The notes under the pieces: generated by a model
The model's database searches: none
What the model saw: only the letters and a program-made list of their open reading frames with translations
Told to the model about the DNA's origin: nothing
Assembly (NCBI GenBank): GCA_038503075.1
Contig: JBCAML010000007.1
Span: forward strand, 1,550,001 to 1,614,000
Direction of reading: 5' to 3'
Origin: Gyromitra esculenta
Lineage: Eukaryota; Ascomycota; Pezizomycetes; Pezizales; Discinaceae
DNA: 64,000 bases
Position numbers and translations under genes: made by a program
Shown: in pieces, positions 23,369 to 34,752 of the stretch
How positions within the stretch are numbered: position 1 is the first letter of the stretch
How the letters are laid out: the number at the start of each line of letters is the position of its first letter

Positions 23369-26300
23369 AAACAGAGATAAAAACTATGATTGGTTTTGTA
23401 GGGTTGAGGGGTGTCTTGGGTTACTTTTATTTCGCTTTTGTTTCAGGCCTCCATCCTCCTCCTCATTATAGAGCTGGATTAATGTCTTTTTCATGGGCGG
23501 TAACATTTCTTGGTTTAACGGTTCTCTTGAGTCTTTTCCTTTGGTTTTCGCGGGCTTATATCTTTTCTCTTCGGCTTTCTTTTTGGGAATTCTTGGTTTT
23601 GGCTTTCGATTTCTTTAGGTTCTACAAAAGAAGGTTATCTAACCTTCGATTGAAGTTCATTGATTTTTGGTTTCTTTTTTTTTTCACTTTCGTGTGGGTG
23701 GGATTTGTTTCATCTGATGGGAAATGACATCGCGGGACGGGCCAAAAAACCTCATAGTAAAAGGGATTCACAGGAAAAAGGGATTCACGATACCTTGGGA
23801 TTTTATACTTCTCATTTGCTTTATTTTTTTCTAGCTACGGTTTTTTTTTACTGCAGGAGGGGATATCGTTTCTTGGCGCCTTTTCGGTTTTCATCTAGTT
23901 CGTTTCAATTAAATATCGAAGGATGGCGGTGGGTTTACGTTGGATTACGGGGTTATGAGGTATGATGAGGGAAGCTGCTGGGTTTCTCGACTAAAAGTTA
24001 TTGTTTTTGAGTGGTTTCGTTTCTTTCCTTTTTGTATTATCTTTTAGTTTCAATTACTACGCATCTCAAATCTCTCACTTCTCTTTAACTAACCATCATT
24101 ATGTTTATAAACTACTGCTGCTTGACTAGGATTTTATTGTTTGATCTATTTTACTGGTTTGATTATTACTTTCTTATTGACGACCACGGAGAACTAGAGG
24201 CTGTGTTTCAATCCTTTTGATTTCGTGGATATTTGCCTCCTAATAGTTTTTTTGGTATGGTACAGTATGTGAATACCCCTCTCGATTGGATTTATGGACC
24301 ACTGGTACACAAACAATTCAATCATTTCTTATACTTGACCCTGATAGGTTACAGGCCACCAGCGAGATGTCGGCGTTGTGGCAAGTTGGTAAGGTACACA
24401 GTCTTTGTCGCCCTGTGCTCTAGAGTACGTGAGACTAATAGACGGGTATCTCTGTTCGTAGTTTACAATTGGTAATCGGAAGCATATCGCTACTTGTTAT
24501 GCGTGATGATGCGCGCTTCGATCCTCGATGTCCGGACCCCCTCGGAGTGCTACAGCGTTAAAAATATTGTCCTTTAAGGCCGTTTACCGGAGAACATAGT
24601 GTTTGGCCCATCCAAATCTCCGAAACTCGGGACTTCGGGGGATCAGCGAACCAGTAGATATGATATCCCTGGCATAAATGGTGCATGCGCCATGTCGGTA
24701 TTGCGTTAAGCAAATACGTGGTACTGCATCAAAAGTAGCTAAATTTTAGGACGGAACAGAGCGGGGGTGTCCAAGCTATACCAACCGGAAACAGCATTTG
24801 AATCACCTATGAACTACTTGGCCTATAGACCCATCGACGCTCGCTCGCTCCGATAGCCATTGCTATTAACGTCCAGAGGCGAGCGTGGCTAGGAGAAGTA
24901 GGACCACAAACCTTACTCGGACCACCGGTAACATCACGTACATGTGACTGCAATCACCTTGGTACTTTCTTTACGCTTTCCGACTAAACCGGAATACAAG
25001 TATCTACGTTGCTGAAACGCAGATCTGGTACATTGAAGTTAGATTTAAGATCGCTCCTTGGAACCCCCACTTTGATCGGCGGGTGGTGACGCTCGCACCT
25101 GTCATTTCGGGACGATCATCGGTTTCAAATAAAGGAGCCACTACATATCTCGAGTTCGGTCCCGGTGCTTATCTTCTATAACTTTAATTTCTTTGTAAGA
25201 CATGCGGTTCTCGGATTTTGTATTTGTTTTGTGGTGATGTGTTCAAAGTGTGGTCGATAGATCTGTGCGTCATCCATATGGGTAGATACCAAGAGATGGA
25301 AACATCCAGACTAACACTTACATCTCAATGAATCCTCTCAAGACCGAGATATAAAATTGGTTGGGTTGAAGTCATGGCTCGAACGTGATGAGTTTTGGGA
25401 TGAATTTCGCTAGGGCTACAGCTAGGTATCAGCACAACCTGGAAATCCAATCTCCATGATGGTGGAACATTGCCAAAAAAAACAACTGCTATACGCAACT
25501 TTCTAGCTTTTATGGCGAGGTCAATCGAATACTTAGGATATTGACCACATCGCGTTTCGAGGTTCAGGGCCTGTGACGTACAGATATAATTCGTTTCTAG
25601 AATTATTACGAGGACCCTTGAAGCCATCCTGGCAAGGATGCTCTTAGTCGTCGTCGAGACGCACGAGTGATACCTTGTGATATCGGCTCGCCACGATGCT
25701 TATATTTTAAAAATGCATGCACAAAAAAAGGTTCCAGCTTATCGGGTTTACCCGAAGCCCCCAAAACAGTACAACCTCTGCCTTTTTGCCTGGGAATACG
25801 AAAATCCCGCTCTGCTGTCTGCAGTACTATTTAAAACTGATTGATAGCGTATCGGTGGATTTTAAAACAGGTTTTTGTACTACCATTAAAGATAAGAGTT
25901 CTTATCTGCTTTTTATTGACCAAGAAGCCGCATATGTGGTTTTAGAGATAGCATATGCGGTTTAGGGTGCGTCCGTGTGACTTAACACTTAAAGTTACCG
26001 CAAGATTGAGATGGCTTGCGATATCCAAAGACTTTGCCTAAAGATTGAGTAGGTCGCGACTGTTACTGTTGACACTAGTTACATGGATTTACGGTCAATC
26101 AAATATTATTCACACTACATGTATTGAAAAATCTTCGAATGCATATGCCTAGCTCTGCGGGTTTCTGGAATCGCTATATGCATACACGATGAGTAAATTA
26201 AAGAATCTCATTGTTCGGGATACATCCGCTTATGGCCATGGGTGTATACATGATCCTTAGGCCTATAAAAGAAGTACGAAAGCCAAATGAAAATACAGTT

Positions 26301-26564
26301 ATTTTTTAATACTATGTATGTATGCTATGATAACTGCAAAATAATAATAATAAAATGCAAGAAAGAACCAAGAAAGCTGTGCTATGCATATATGCCCTGT
26401 CCCCTTTAAAATCGTCATTCTCTGATCTATAGTTATGAGATGCATGTTTTGTCTCGCAAAACCTATCGTGGCTAAATCCGCCTTTTCCATCAGCGTTTAT
26501 TTGATCGCATTGTTCACGATCTTGATCTAAACGAATGTCGTGGTGCCTATGTGGGATGTTTGTG
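23369..26564. other. Intergenic DNA after the Sfp1-like gene
   Basis: The first 700 bp are T/TTT-rich and probably hold the 3' untranslated region. The rest has no recognised gene or RNA. One TACATGTA lies at 26116. Confidence 0.45.
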
Positions 26565-26850
26565 TTACCCCTTAGCTTCTAACGGTTTAGCAACAGCGGT
26601 ACTGGCGGCGTTAGGGGCTATATTTGCTTTTGGCATATCTGCGGAGATTGCTGGAATTTCAATAACTAGTGTTTTGAGTTCGTCGATTTTGAAGGATTGC
26701 ATAGCGTGGGAAGCGTGATGTTTAGAAGTGTCCACTTTTATCTTTCTTTCGTAACCGCTAGAAACCCCTATGGCTGAAACTGAGTCTCTAGAGGATACCT
26801 CTCTAACAATAAATGGGCTTAACGTAACCTCTTTCTTGGGAGACAGCTAA
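26565..26850 (-). pseudogene. Decayed coding relic, unknown protein
   Basis: A minus-strand frame without an internal stop runs about 90 codons and ends at a TAA near 26567. It is hydrophilic and protein-like (segments KKEVTLSPFIVREVSS, KIDELKTLVIEIPAIS, SADMPKANIAPNAAS), unlike the random frames around it. Upstream it meets a TAG that a single C-to-T change could have produced. There is no start codon or clear domain. It may be the tail of a transposon gag/ORF1 or a lost host gene. I do not recognise it. Confidence 0.3.
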
Positions 26851-27233
26851 GAAAATTTTCGATAATACCAGTAGAGGCTACACAGGGACGATAATCCTGC
26901 TTCTGTACCAGTTAGGGTACGTGTGGAATTTTCCGTTCTGTGAGGTCACCAGAGAAATAGTATGAGGCCTATATCATCTTCATACCGCTACCCTAGTAAT
27001 ATTGGTGTCTCAACTACATGTATTGCTAGTTTTGACGCTCTTTTCGATTCCTGTTTCGAATCCCGTGTAGTCAAAATGTTGCTGATTGGACGAAAGTCAC
27101 GTTTTTTCCTTCTTCAATGGCGCTATCTCATTGTTAGCTATCAATAGCTTTGGTGGCTTATTCGTGGCTCGCTTATAAGAGTCACGGCCACTCTCCTGGG
27201 GAAATGACGTTTCTATCATTAATGATATTATCG

Positions 27234-27425
27234 CTAGGCTGACGGCCTTATCAAGGTTATCTTAGATTTACCGGGAGGGTTGAGACTGCGACGGAACTCC
27301 GGGAAGTCGTTTTGCAGCGTCTCACGAAAGACTCTCTCTTCAGTCTTCAAAATTTCAACAGTATCATTGTTTTGCGCTGTTGCCAGTGTTTTGGGGGAAT
27401 CCTGAGACTTGGTCATCTTAATCAC
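27234..27425 (-). pseudogene. Possible coding relic (63 codons)
   Basis: A minus-strand frame with protein-like composition (KTEERVFRETLQNDFPEFRR) begins after an in-frame TAA and stops at TAG. A neighbouring frame just upstream (about 27490-27610) is also hydrophilic. It may belong with the relic at 26565-26850 as pieces of one degraded element or gene. No family recognised. Confidence 0.22.
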
Positions 27426-27947
27426 TTCGGCAAGTTGTGCAGCTTATTAGAGAACAATTGAATCTCCCTGTTGCGAGTCAGACTTGGAGGATGTCAGAAC
27501 CTCGTTCGAGTTTACTACTGCTGCTACTATTTGTAGGATCAAGGTAATCGGAAAAGGACTTGCGTGAAGTAGGAGATGAAAGAACTGCTCTGAAAGACTC
27601 CTCTGGGGCATATATACCAATGGGGGATGGCCGTTTGATAGGTCGGGCCCTGAACGTTCATAGGGTCTTCGAGCACCGACCTATTCAGTACCAGCGATAG
27701 CTTCCAGCATTTCGGTTTTCTTTTCTATGCTATTTCTTATTACTTCAACATCAACAGTTTTGATCCTTGAAAATGTGCAAAGTTGGGCTGTCCCCTAACA
27801 TTGGTGATTCTCGTATAGCTCTCAGCCTTGAACTGATAGACTCAGTTTGGTGATGAAGATTGAAGTGAACCATTGGGACAAGCTTTAGAAATAATAGGGA
27901 TGATCTTGAAAGTACCATAGCGGAAGATACGAATACGGTTTTTGAGT

Positions 27948-27968
27948 GGGAGGGAGGGAGGGAGGGAA
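27948..27968. repeat. (GGGA)n microsatellite
   Basis: Five tandem GGGA units in intergenic DNA. Confidence 0.85.
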
Positions 27969-28350
27969 ATATGTACGAGAAAAAAGCTAGTGGTTTGTAT
28001 ATGGGTAGTAACTCTGAGACTTCAGACTTCGGAAGCAAAAGAAGTAAGTGAGCCTCAAGTATGAAGTTCGAGAGCTAGTTTGTTGAGAGGAACTCGTCCT
28101 CTACAGAAAATAAACAGTTAAAAAAATGTAGGTTAGTAGAACGAAAACTCTGCCTAGGTAATCAAACATAAAAAACGAAGGTAAAGGAAGAGGGTGCGTA
28201 AAGCGTACTTGATGGTCGAAAGAAAGAAGGTGAGGGCCGTGCTAATGAGAAATACTACTAATACACTATATAGTTCAACATACTTGCATTCATAGCAAGT
28301 TCTACTATGCTTTGCGTAACTGCCTCGCAAGTGACACCTATATGGGGCGC

Positions 28351-28943
28351 CAAATGGGTCAAAACCTAATTTACCACCGGTGGTAAATTCACGTATCGAT
28401 GCGCTAGATTTCAGCGCATATTCCTAGAATTTGTACTTAATTTAGTGCTAGGTGCTAAAATTGGACACCGGTGGTAAATTAGTTAACCACTAGTGGGTTA
28501 ATAGCAAATAATTTGCCACCGGTGGCTAAGGGAAAAATAAATATGCCACCAGTGGTAAATTTCAGCATATACGCTTAATTCTAGCGCATTGCACAAAAAT
28601 TCAACCTGCCGGCAGTCTCTGCTGACAATAATCTTAAGTAATTTGGCTGAAGCTGGAGGTTGATGGCAAATTTATACGGCAGGGTAGTATTATGGATTGA
28701 GAGATGAGATATTAGGCACAGTACAGACGCCTAAATCCAGTGTATATGCTAGGATTTACCACTGGTGGCATATTATATTCACTATTTGACCCACCAGTGG
28801 TGAATTATTTTCTATTAAGCCACCAGTGGCTAATTTTGGCACCTGGCACTGAATTAAGTACAAATTCTAGGAATATGCGCTGAAATCCAGCGCATCGGTA
28901 TGCGAATTTGCCACCGGTGGTAAATTAAGTTTTGACCCATTTG
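28351..28943. mobile_element. Foldback MITE with repeated CCACYRGTGG palindromes
   Basis: A 593-bp element whose two ends are inverted copies over about 240 bp each (starting CAAATGGGTCAAAAC) around a core of roughly 110 bp. Within the arms a 10-bp palindrome, CCACCGGTGG or close variants, recurs nine times (near 28373, 28468, 28489, 28514, 28541, 28751, 28787, 28817, 28906), often as a longer TTACCACCGGTGGTAA. There is no open reading frame of note. The target duplication is not clear, so the superfamily is unknown. Arm divergence of several percent implies moderate age. Confidence 0.82.
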
Positions 28944-29478
28944 CTCTTCCATACACTTAAGAACCGCAATATTATATAAAGTACATGTAGCTATAGGCAT
29001 TCTTAAGTAAAAAAAATTTGTCGTGGTTCCAACCTCTATCTATCTAATTCAAATGTCAACAAGGAACAAATCACGGTGACGATGGCATTTCACTGGGCCA
29101 TGAAAAGCTTCACTCCACCGGTACGATAGCTACGGGTCCAATAAGATAGGTCATTCTTCTCAAAGGATAACTAGAGTTGGCGTAAAATATTAATATCATC
29201 CTGACGGTATCTCGTAAACTTAGTTAGCCTAGCCAAGTAACTCTACCATTTAATAATATAGTCTCGCACTCAACCTTCTCACACATCTTGCTGCGAACCA
29301 TAGGAGCAACCAACAGCAGTAAAAATGAGAACAAGCCTACCCTTAATATATATGATGGCAATGGGCAATCACCATTTCGGGCTTTACTATAGTATGATTT
29401 TGATTCTTCCAAGCTGAGAAAAAAAATACTTATATGCTTATATACACCGGATTTTTCAGAACTTTGAAGTGGCAAGTC
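28944..29478. other. Intergenic DNA between two mobile elements
   Basis: No gene seen. One TACATGTA at 28982. It ends at the poly(A) tract of the retrotransposon. Confidence 0.45.
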
Positions 29479-31220
29479 TTTTTTTTTTTTGTTAAATCAT
29501 TGTTTCATTGTTTAATATAAATGGTACAAGAATGTCACATGCAACCGAAGTTATAGCATGAACAAAACCTTAAAAATCCTCAACCCTCCGAAAAAAACAA
29601 ACAACTTTTATAACTGAAAGATTTCCTAAACAGAGATTCCCTATTTGGCAAACAAGTGCCGTTAAAACAAATACTAGCATAGAGTAGATTAATCCTCCAT
29701 TAATTCAAAAAAATTTAAAAGAGATGAAAGAGATGATATAGAATGTAGAGAAACAGATGATAAAATATCTGATGAACCTGATGATGAAAGATCTGATAAA
29801 ACAATTTCTTTAATTGAAGGAAAATTTGTTCTTGTTTTTGAAATAAATTCAGCAAGAGCAATTAGGGATGAAATATTGTTCCAAATTGGAAAGTCTGCAT
29901 CTAGGGAATTTATAAAGGGAATAAATAAATTTCGTTCGGATGACAGCGCAAAACAATATAGAATAGCGTGAGAAAAATTTTGAAAAGCGTCACCACAAAG
30001 GAGACAAGTTGTAGGGCCATTGTGAGACCAAGAGGTATGAGCTTTGAGGTAGCTTTTGTGAGCCCTCATTTGGTGGATGCGTCTGGCCATGAATTTTGAA
30101 AATTTCATGAATGGGTGAAGTAGCATTGATGTGTGGTATGGGTAGTAATCGGGGCATGGTGCGTACGAGTCCTAATCTATGATAAGTTGGGATGTAATGA
30201 CCGCATTGCTAGCTTTGATTATCATTGCATGGTTTGGATTAAGTTTTTCCAGGATAGGACCAGAGGCACCCAGGTAGTAGTTGGCGGGGAGGAATTTCCA
30301 TGCTTCGTTTGCGAAGGAGTCAATTATAAAAGGTCAAACACGGCTTTTAGTGTTTGAGTTCCATAGTCTGGGTTTTCGGGCGCCGAGGCCTTGGAGATGT
30401 GTTCTGAGGAGAGGGAGAGGAGTGCCATCTGCTTGAAAGTTTGGGGAAAGGCATGCTGAAGCGGGGTTGAATAATACTGGTAGGGTGACTATGCGAATGG
30501 CATGGCGTCTCCTGAGGTATTGTGCAAACAGTAGCATAGGAGGGAGGGAGGATTCCCTTGTTAGGGCTCCAATATTGGTGGAAGAGAAACAATTTGTAAT
30601 CCACTTTAGGACATTATTCCAGAAGGGGTTTATTTTGTTGAGAATTGATGTAGATGGTGTGAATCCATTCATGCCATAGGAAAGAATGGGTCGGATTAGC
30701 CCCATAGCGAGTTAGCGTGCGTTATGACTAGTTAAACTGGAACCGGAAAGAGAGAGGGATTTAATAGCAAAAAAGACTTTTTGGGCCGAAGAGAGTCGTT
30801 TGAGAAAATGTGAATTAGTATTAAAATTGTAGGATAACTAGAATCCTAGCCATCTAACACATGTAAGGGGTAAAAAGTTGTGGCCATTAAGATTGATGGC
30901 AGCTCCTGGGGTAGGCGGGAGTTGATTGTGGATTGTTGTCCAATGAATAAGTTCCGTTTTGGGGATGGAGAAGCTAACTTTGATAGCATGACCAATTGGG
31001 TTAATATTGTGCACAGCTTTTTCAAGGAGCTAAGCATTCTTTCTGGATGAATGGGAAAAAACCGTGATTGCAAAATCATCAACATAAGAGAAAGTGAATT
31101 TGAAATCTTTTTGGAGATAAAGGGGAGCGACGTAGATGCAAAAAAGAAGAGGAGAAATTGGAGAGCCTTGTGGAACTCCAATGGAGATTGGTAAAAAGGT
31201 GCGAGGAGAACCTTTAAAAA

Positions 31221-32059
31221 TCTCACGGTTGAGTCCCTCATTTAAGCCCTTCAGTATCCCCAAAGGTGAGCAGTGCTACTTAAGCGGGGTAACAACACGT
31301 TCAAAGAGCGCAGTGTTTCTACAAGTTCTACTAGAGGTCTATCTCAAGGCGAGATAGAGATGACAAGGTGGACAGTGACAGCGAAGGTTCTAAGGTAGAA
31401 TCGTTTCACAGATGGAACCGGGTAATGGGTTAGGATAAAGTTGTTGGTATTTATGAAGGATTTTCTGGGGTATAATGGCTTTGTTGTTCGGTTACGTTTC
31501 GGTTGTTGTTGGATGGTTGGCTTGTGTTACCGAAAAGCGGGGTATTTAAGTGAAGAATTTTAGTTGTTTTTGTATTCTTTCTTCTTCTTTCCTTAAGCAA
31601 CGTTCTCGTTATTTTTTCCTGTATTATTGGAATACTATCACGGTTCTACCTCAGAACCCTCGCTGTCCCTGTTCACTTTGCTACTTGTATCTCGCCTTGA
31701 GATACAAACACCTTGTAGGACCTGTAGAAAACATTGCACTCTTTGAACGTGTTGTTCCCCTCGTCTAAGTAGCACTGCTCACCTTCAGGGATACTGAAGG
31801 GCTTAGTGAGGGACTCAACCATGAGAAACCGAGATAATATTCTAGCAGGTACAGCAGAAGATAACGAGAACATTGCTTAAGGAAAGAAGAAGAAGAAGAC
31901 AAAGAGCAGCCGAAATCCATAACTTAAATACCCCGCTTTTCCAACCAATGACCAAGAACCGACAACAACCGAAAACACAAAGACATTATATTAACACCCG
32001 TAACCCGTTGCAACCGCCAAGCATACTTCTAGCCCAATACTTCGTTCCGATCCATGAAA
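31221..32059 (-). mobile_element. Element E1 (type B), interrupted by E2
   Basis: Reads TCTCACGG...CCATGAAA on the plus strand, so its promoter points to the minus strand. It sits in LINE ORF2 between runs of A, so the duplication AAAA(A) is ambiguous in length. Removing it restores the LINE frame. The terminal hairpin pairs CCTTTGG with CTGAAGG by using two G-U pairs. E2 lies inside at 31404-31826. Confidence 0.85.
31404..31826 (+). mobile_element. Element E2 (type B), inside E1
   Basis: Starts TTTCACAG and ends CCATGAGA, 423 bp. The target duplication is AATCG/AACCG (one mismatch). It carries GGGGTATTTAAG as the TATA-like box, TTAAGCAACGTTCTCG, and a perfect terminal hairpin CCTTCAG-GGATA-CTGAAGG. 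Confidence 0.88.
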
Positions 32060-32482
32060 AAAAGGAGTGTGCATTCACGAGAATGTAGGAATGAAATAAT
32101 CCAAGAAGTCATATATTGGGGAATATTATGGCCGAGGAGTCTCTTTTTAAGGATGGATGGGTTGACATTGTCAAAACCCCCTTTAATATCAAGGAAGAGG
32201 GTTGAAACTTTTTTGTCAGCGGCTTGAAGAAGTTGGATGTCGTGTAAGAGTGCAGATACTGTATCACCAGTAGAAATAAGTGATAAGGATCTGCACTGAT
32301 TGGGGTGAATGAGCCCGTTTGACCAGGATTTCATGGATGGGTGTTTTGTTGGTTAGTTTGGAATATAAGTATATGGTTGCTGTGTTTTGTCGTTGTTCTT
32401 TGTGTTTCTTTGGGTTTTGGTTACAATGAGTCATATGTTGGTCAGCGAAAGATGAGATTATGGGTATATAAGCGAAGGGTGT

Positions 32483-33324
32483 TTTCACAGATAGAATCGG
32501 GTAATGGGTTAGGATGATTGTGGGTAGTTACGAAGGATTTTCTTTGGGTATAATGGCTTTGTTGTTCGGTTTCACGGATTAGGGATAAGGTCAGGATTCG
32601 GTACGACAGTTGTTATAGGTTTTGGGTTTTGTATTATAACTCTATTTTAGTTCGGTTACGTTTCGGTTGTTGTCGGGTTGTTGTCTGTGTTACGGGAAAG
32701 AGGGGTATTTAAGCGAAGGATTTCGATCATTCTTGTCTTTTCTCTTCTTCTTTCCTTAAGCAACGTTCTCGTTTACCTTCTCTTGTAATTGTTAAACACT
32801 ATCTCGGTTCTACCTCAGAACCCTCGCTGCCGCTGTCCACTTCGCTGCACTTATCTCGCCTTGAGATAGACCCCTCGTAGGACTTGTAGAAAACACTGCA
32901 CTCCTCGAACGTGTTAGTACCTCGCTTAAGTAGCACTGCTCACCTTCAGGGATACTGAAGGGCTTAACAAGGGACTGAACCGTGAGATTCGGTTATGTTT
33001 CGGTTGTTGTCGGATGGTTATTTGTGTTACGAGAAAGCGGGGTATTTAAACGGAGGATTTTGGTCGTTTCTGTTCTTTTTTCCTTTTTTCCTTGAGCAAC
33101 GTTCTCAGTTTACTTCTGTCATATCAGTTTAATACTATCTCGATTCTACCTCAGAATCCTCGCGGTCACTGTCGCTGTGAAATCCCCCTCACTGAACTCG
33201 CCTTGAGTTCGACCCCGTAGGACCTGTAGAAACATCGTATACCTTACCGCTTGACCTTTTCGTTTAAGTAGCTTTGCTCACCTTCAGGGATACTGAAGGG
33301 CTTAAACAAGGTCATACCGTGAGA
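32483..33324 (+). mobile_element. Element E4 (type B), inside E3, carrying E5
   Basis: Duplication GGTGT on both sides (32478-32482, 33325-33329). Starts TTTCACAG, ends CCGTGAGA. Outer stem GTTTAAG/CTTAAAC differs from other copies but still pairs. It reads TAGCTTTGCTCA where other copies have TAGCACTGCTCA, keeping AGC/GCT able to pair. Confidence 0.9.
32570..32987 (+). mobile_element. Element E5 (type B), inside E4
   Basis: An uninterrupted 418-bp copy, TTTCACGG...CCGTGAGA, duplication TTCGG on both sides. A good reference copy for type B: GGGGTATTTAAGCG box, GGTTC/GAACC hairpin, ATCTC/GAGAT hairpin, CCTTCAG/CTGAAGG hairpin. Confidence 0.92.
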
Positions 33325-33390
33325 GGTGTTCCCCTCTTGTTGTACTTTTTCTCCTTCTTCTCTTAAGCAACGTCTTCTATTGTCACTCTA

Positions 33391-33800
33391 TTTCATGGAT
33401 GAGTATTATTGTTGGTTGGTCTGTTAGGAGGATATGTGGCTGTTGTGTCAAGATATTGTTTGTTATGTTTCCTTTGGTTTCCATTGCAATGAGTCATACG
33501 TTTGTCATTAAAGAGATGGAATATGGGTATATAAGCGAAGGGGTGTCCCCTCTTGTTGTACTTTTTCTCTTTCTTTCTTTAAGCAACGTCTTCTATTGCT
33601 CACTCTTGTATTTCACAATACAAACCTCGGTTACACCTCGTAATCCTTCGCTGTCACTGCCTTCAAATCATCATAACTTGATCCATTCGTAGAGCCTGTA
33701 GAATCTTCGTACACACTCTCGCTGTTGGTTTCTCGTTCAAGTAGCACTGCTCATCTCGGGGGATACCTGAGAGCTTGATGAGAATCCCCGCTCTTTGAGA
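33391..33800 (+). mobile_element. Element E6 (type A), inside E3
   Basis: An uninterrupted 410-bp copy, duplication CTCTA on both sides. TATATAAGCGAAGG box near 33528. Terminal hairpin TCTCGGG-GGATA-CCTGAGA, outer stem TTCTCGTTCAAG/CTTGATGAGAA. A good reference copy for type A. Confidence 0.92.
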
Positions 33801-34302
33801 CTCTACTTGTATCTTACAAATACAAGCCAGGATTCCCACAAATCCTTCGTCGCTTTCGTGATACCTCTCGACTCATTACGCCACTACACCAATGTAGTCT
33901 CGCTGTCAGAGTCATCATAACTCCCCCTTTCCGTAGAGCCTGTGGAATTGTCGCTTAAACTCCTGTCGCTAGTTTCCGTTCAAGTAGCACTGCTCACCTT
34001 TGGGGATACCAAAGGGCTTGACGAGAACTCGCTCCTTGAGACAGGAGAGGAAACCTAGGCGTGTTGCGAAGATTCTTTCAAGAATTTTTGAGAGAGTTTC
34101 GAGTAATACAATTACTCTAAACAAAGACGGAGAGTCATACAATTCTTTATTGGGCTTTGGAAGAACAATACCGAAGGCTTTTTTAAGTTGAAGTGGATAG
34201 TATCCATAGCACACTAGTAGATTGAGTAGTTGGTGGATAATTTGCAAGTTGATGGAGTTAATTCTTTTCCAGATACTATATGGTATAGTATCAGACCCGG
34301 GC

Positions 34303-34752
34303 TCTCACGGTTGAGTCCCCCGTTAAGCCCTTCAGTATCCCTGAAGGTGAGCAGTGCTACTTAAAGGAGATATCAATGCGTTCAAAGAGTGCGGCGTTTT
34401 CTACAGGTTCTACGATGGGTTTATCTCAAGGCGAGATAAGTGCAGTGAAGTAAACAGCGACAGCGAGGATTCTGAGGTAGAATCAAGATAGTATTCCGAC
34501 AAGTACAGAAGAAGGTAAACGAGAACGTTGCTTAAGGAAAGAAGAGAAAGAGAAACAGGAACGACTGAAATCCTTCACTTAAATACCCCGCTTTTCCTGT
34601 AGTACCAACAACAACCCGACAACAACCGAAGCATAAAGACATTATCCCAATAACCAAAATATAACCGAACAACAAAGAGATTATACAACCATCCAAACAA
34701 CAATATAACCAGTAACCAGGCCACGATTCATTCCCTAATTCAATCCATGAAA
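34303..34752 (-). mobile_element. Element E7 (type B, long), uninterrupted
   Basis: A 450-bp copy in LINE ORF2 with exact duplication CGGGC (34298-34302, 34753-34757). Removing it restores the frame. Related to E15 by its start (TTTCATGGATTGA). The extra length lies in the promoter-proximal part, where an AACCGAACAACAAAG-like block is repeated. Confidence 0.92.

Larger units (their letters stand above)
32329..34041 (+). mobile_element. Element E3 (type A variant), carrying E4/E5 and E6
   Basis: Inserted in LINE ORF2 with the exact duplication CAGGA (32324-32328 and 34042-34046). Own sequence: 32329-32482, 33325-33390, 33801-34041. TATATAAGCGAAGG lies just before the E4 insertion. It differs from other type A copies in the middle hairpin (ACTACA...TGTAGT) and in having CCTTTGG-GGATA-CCAAAGG as the terminal hairpin. 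Confidence 0.88.
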
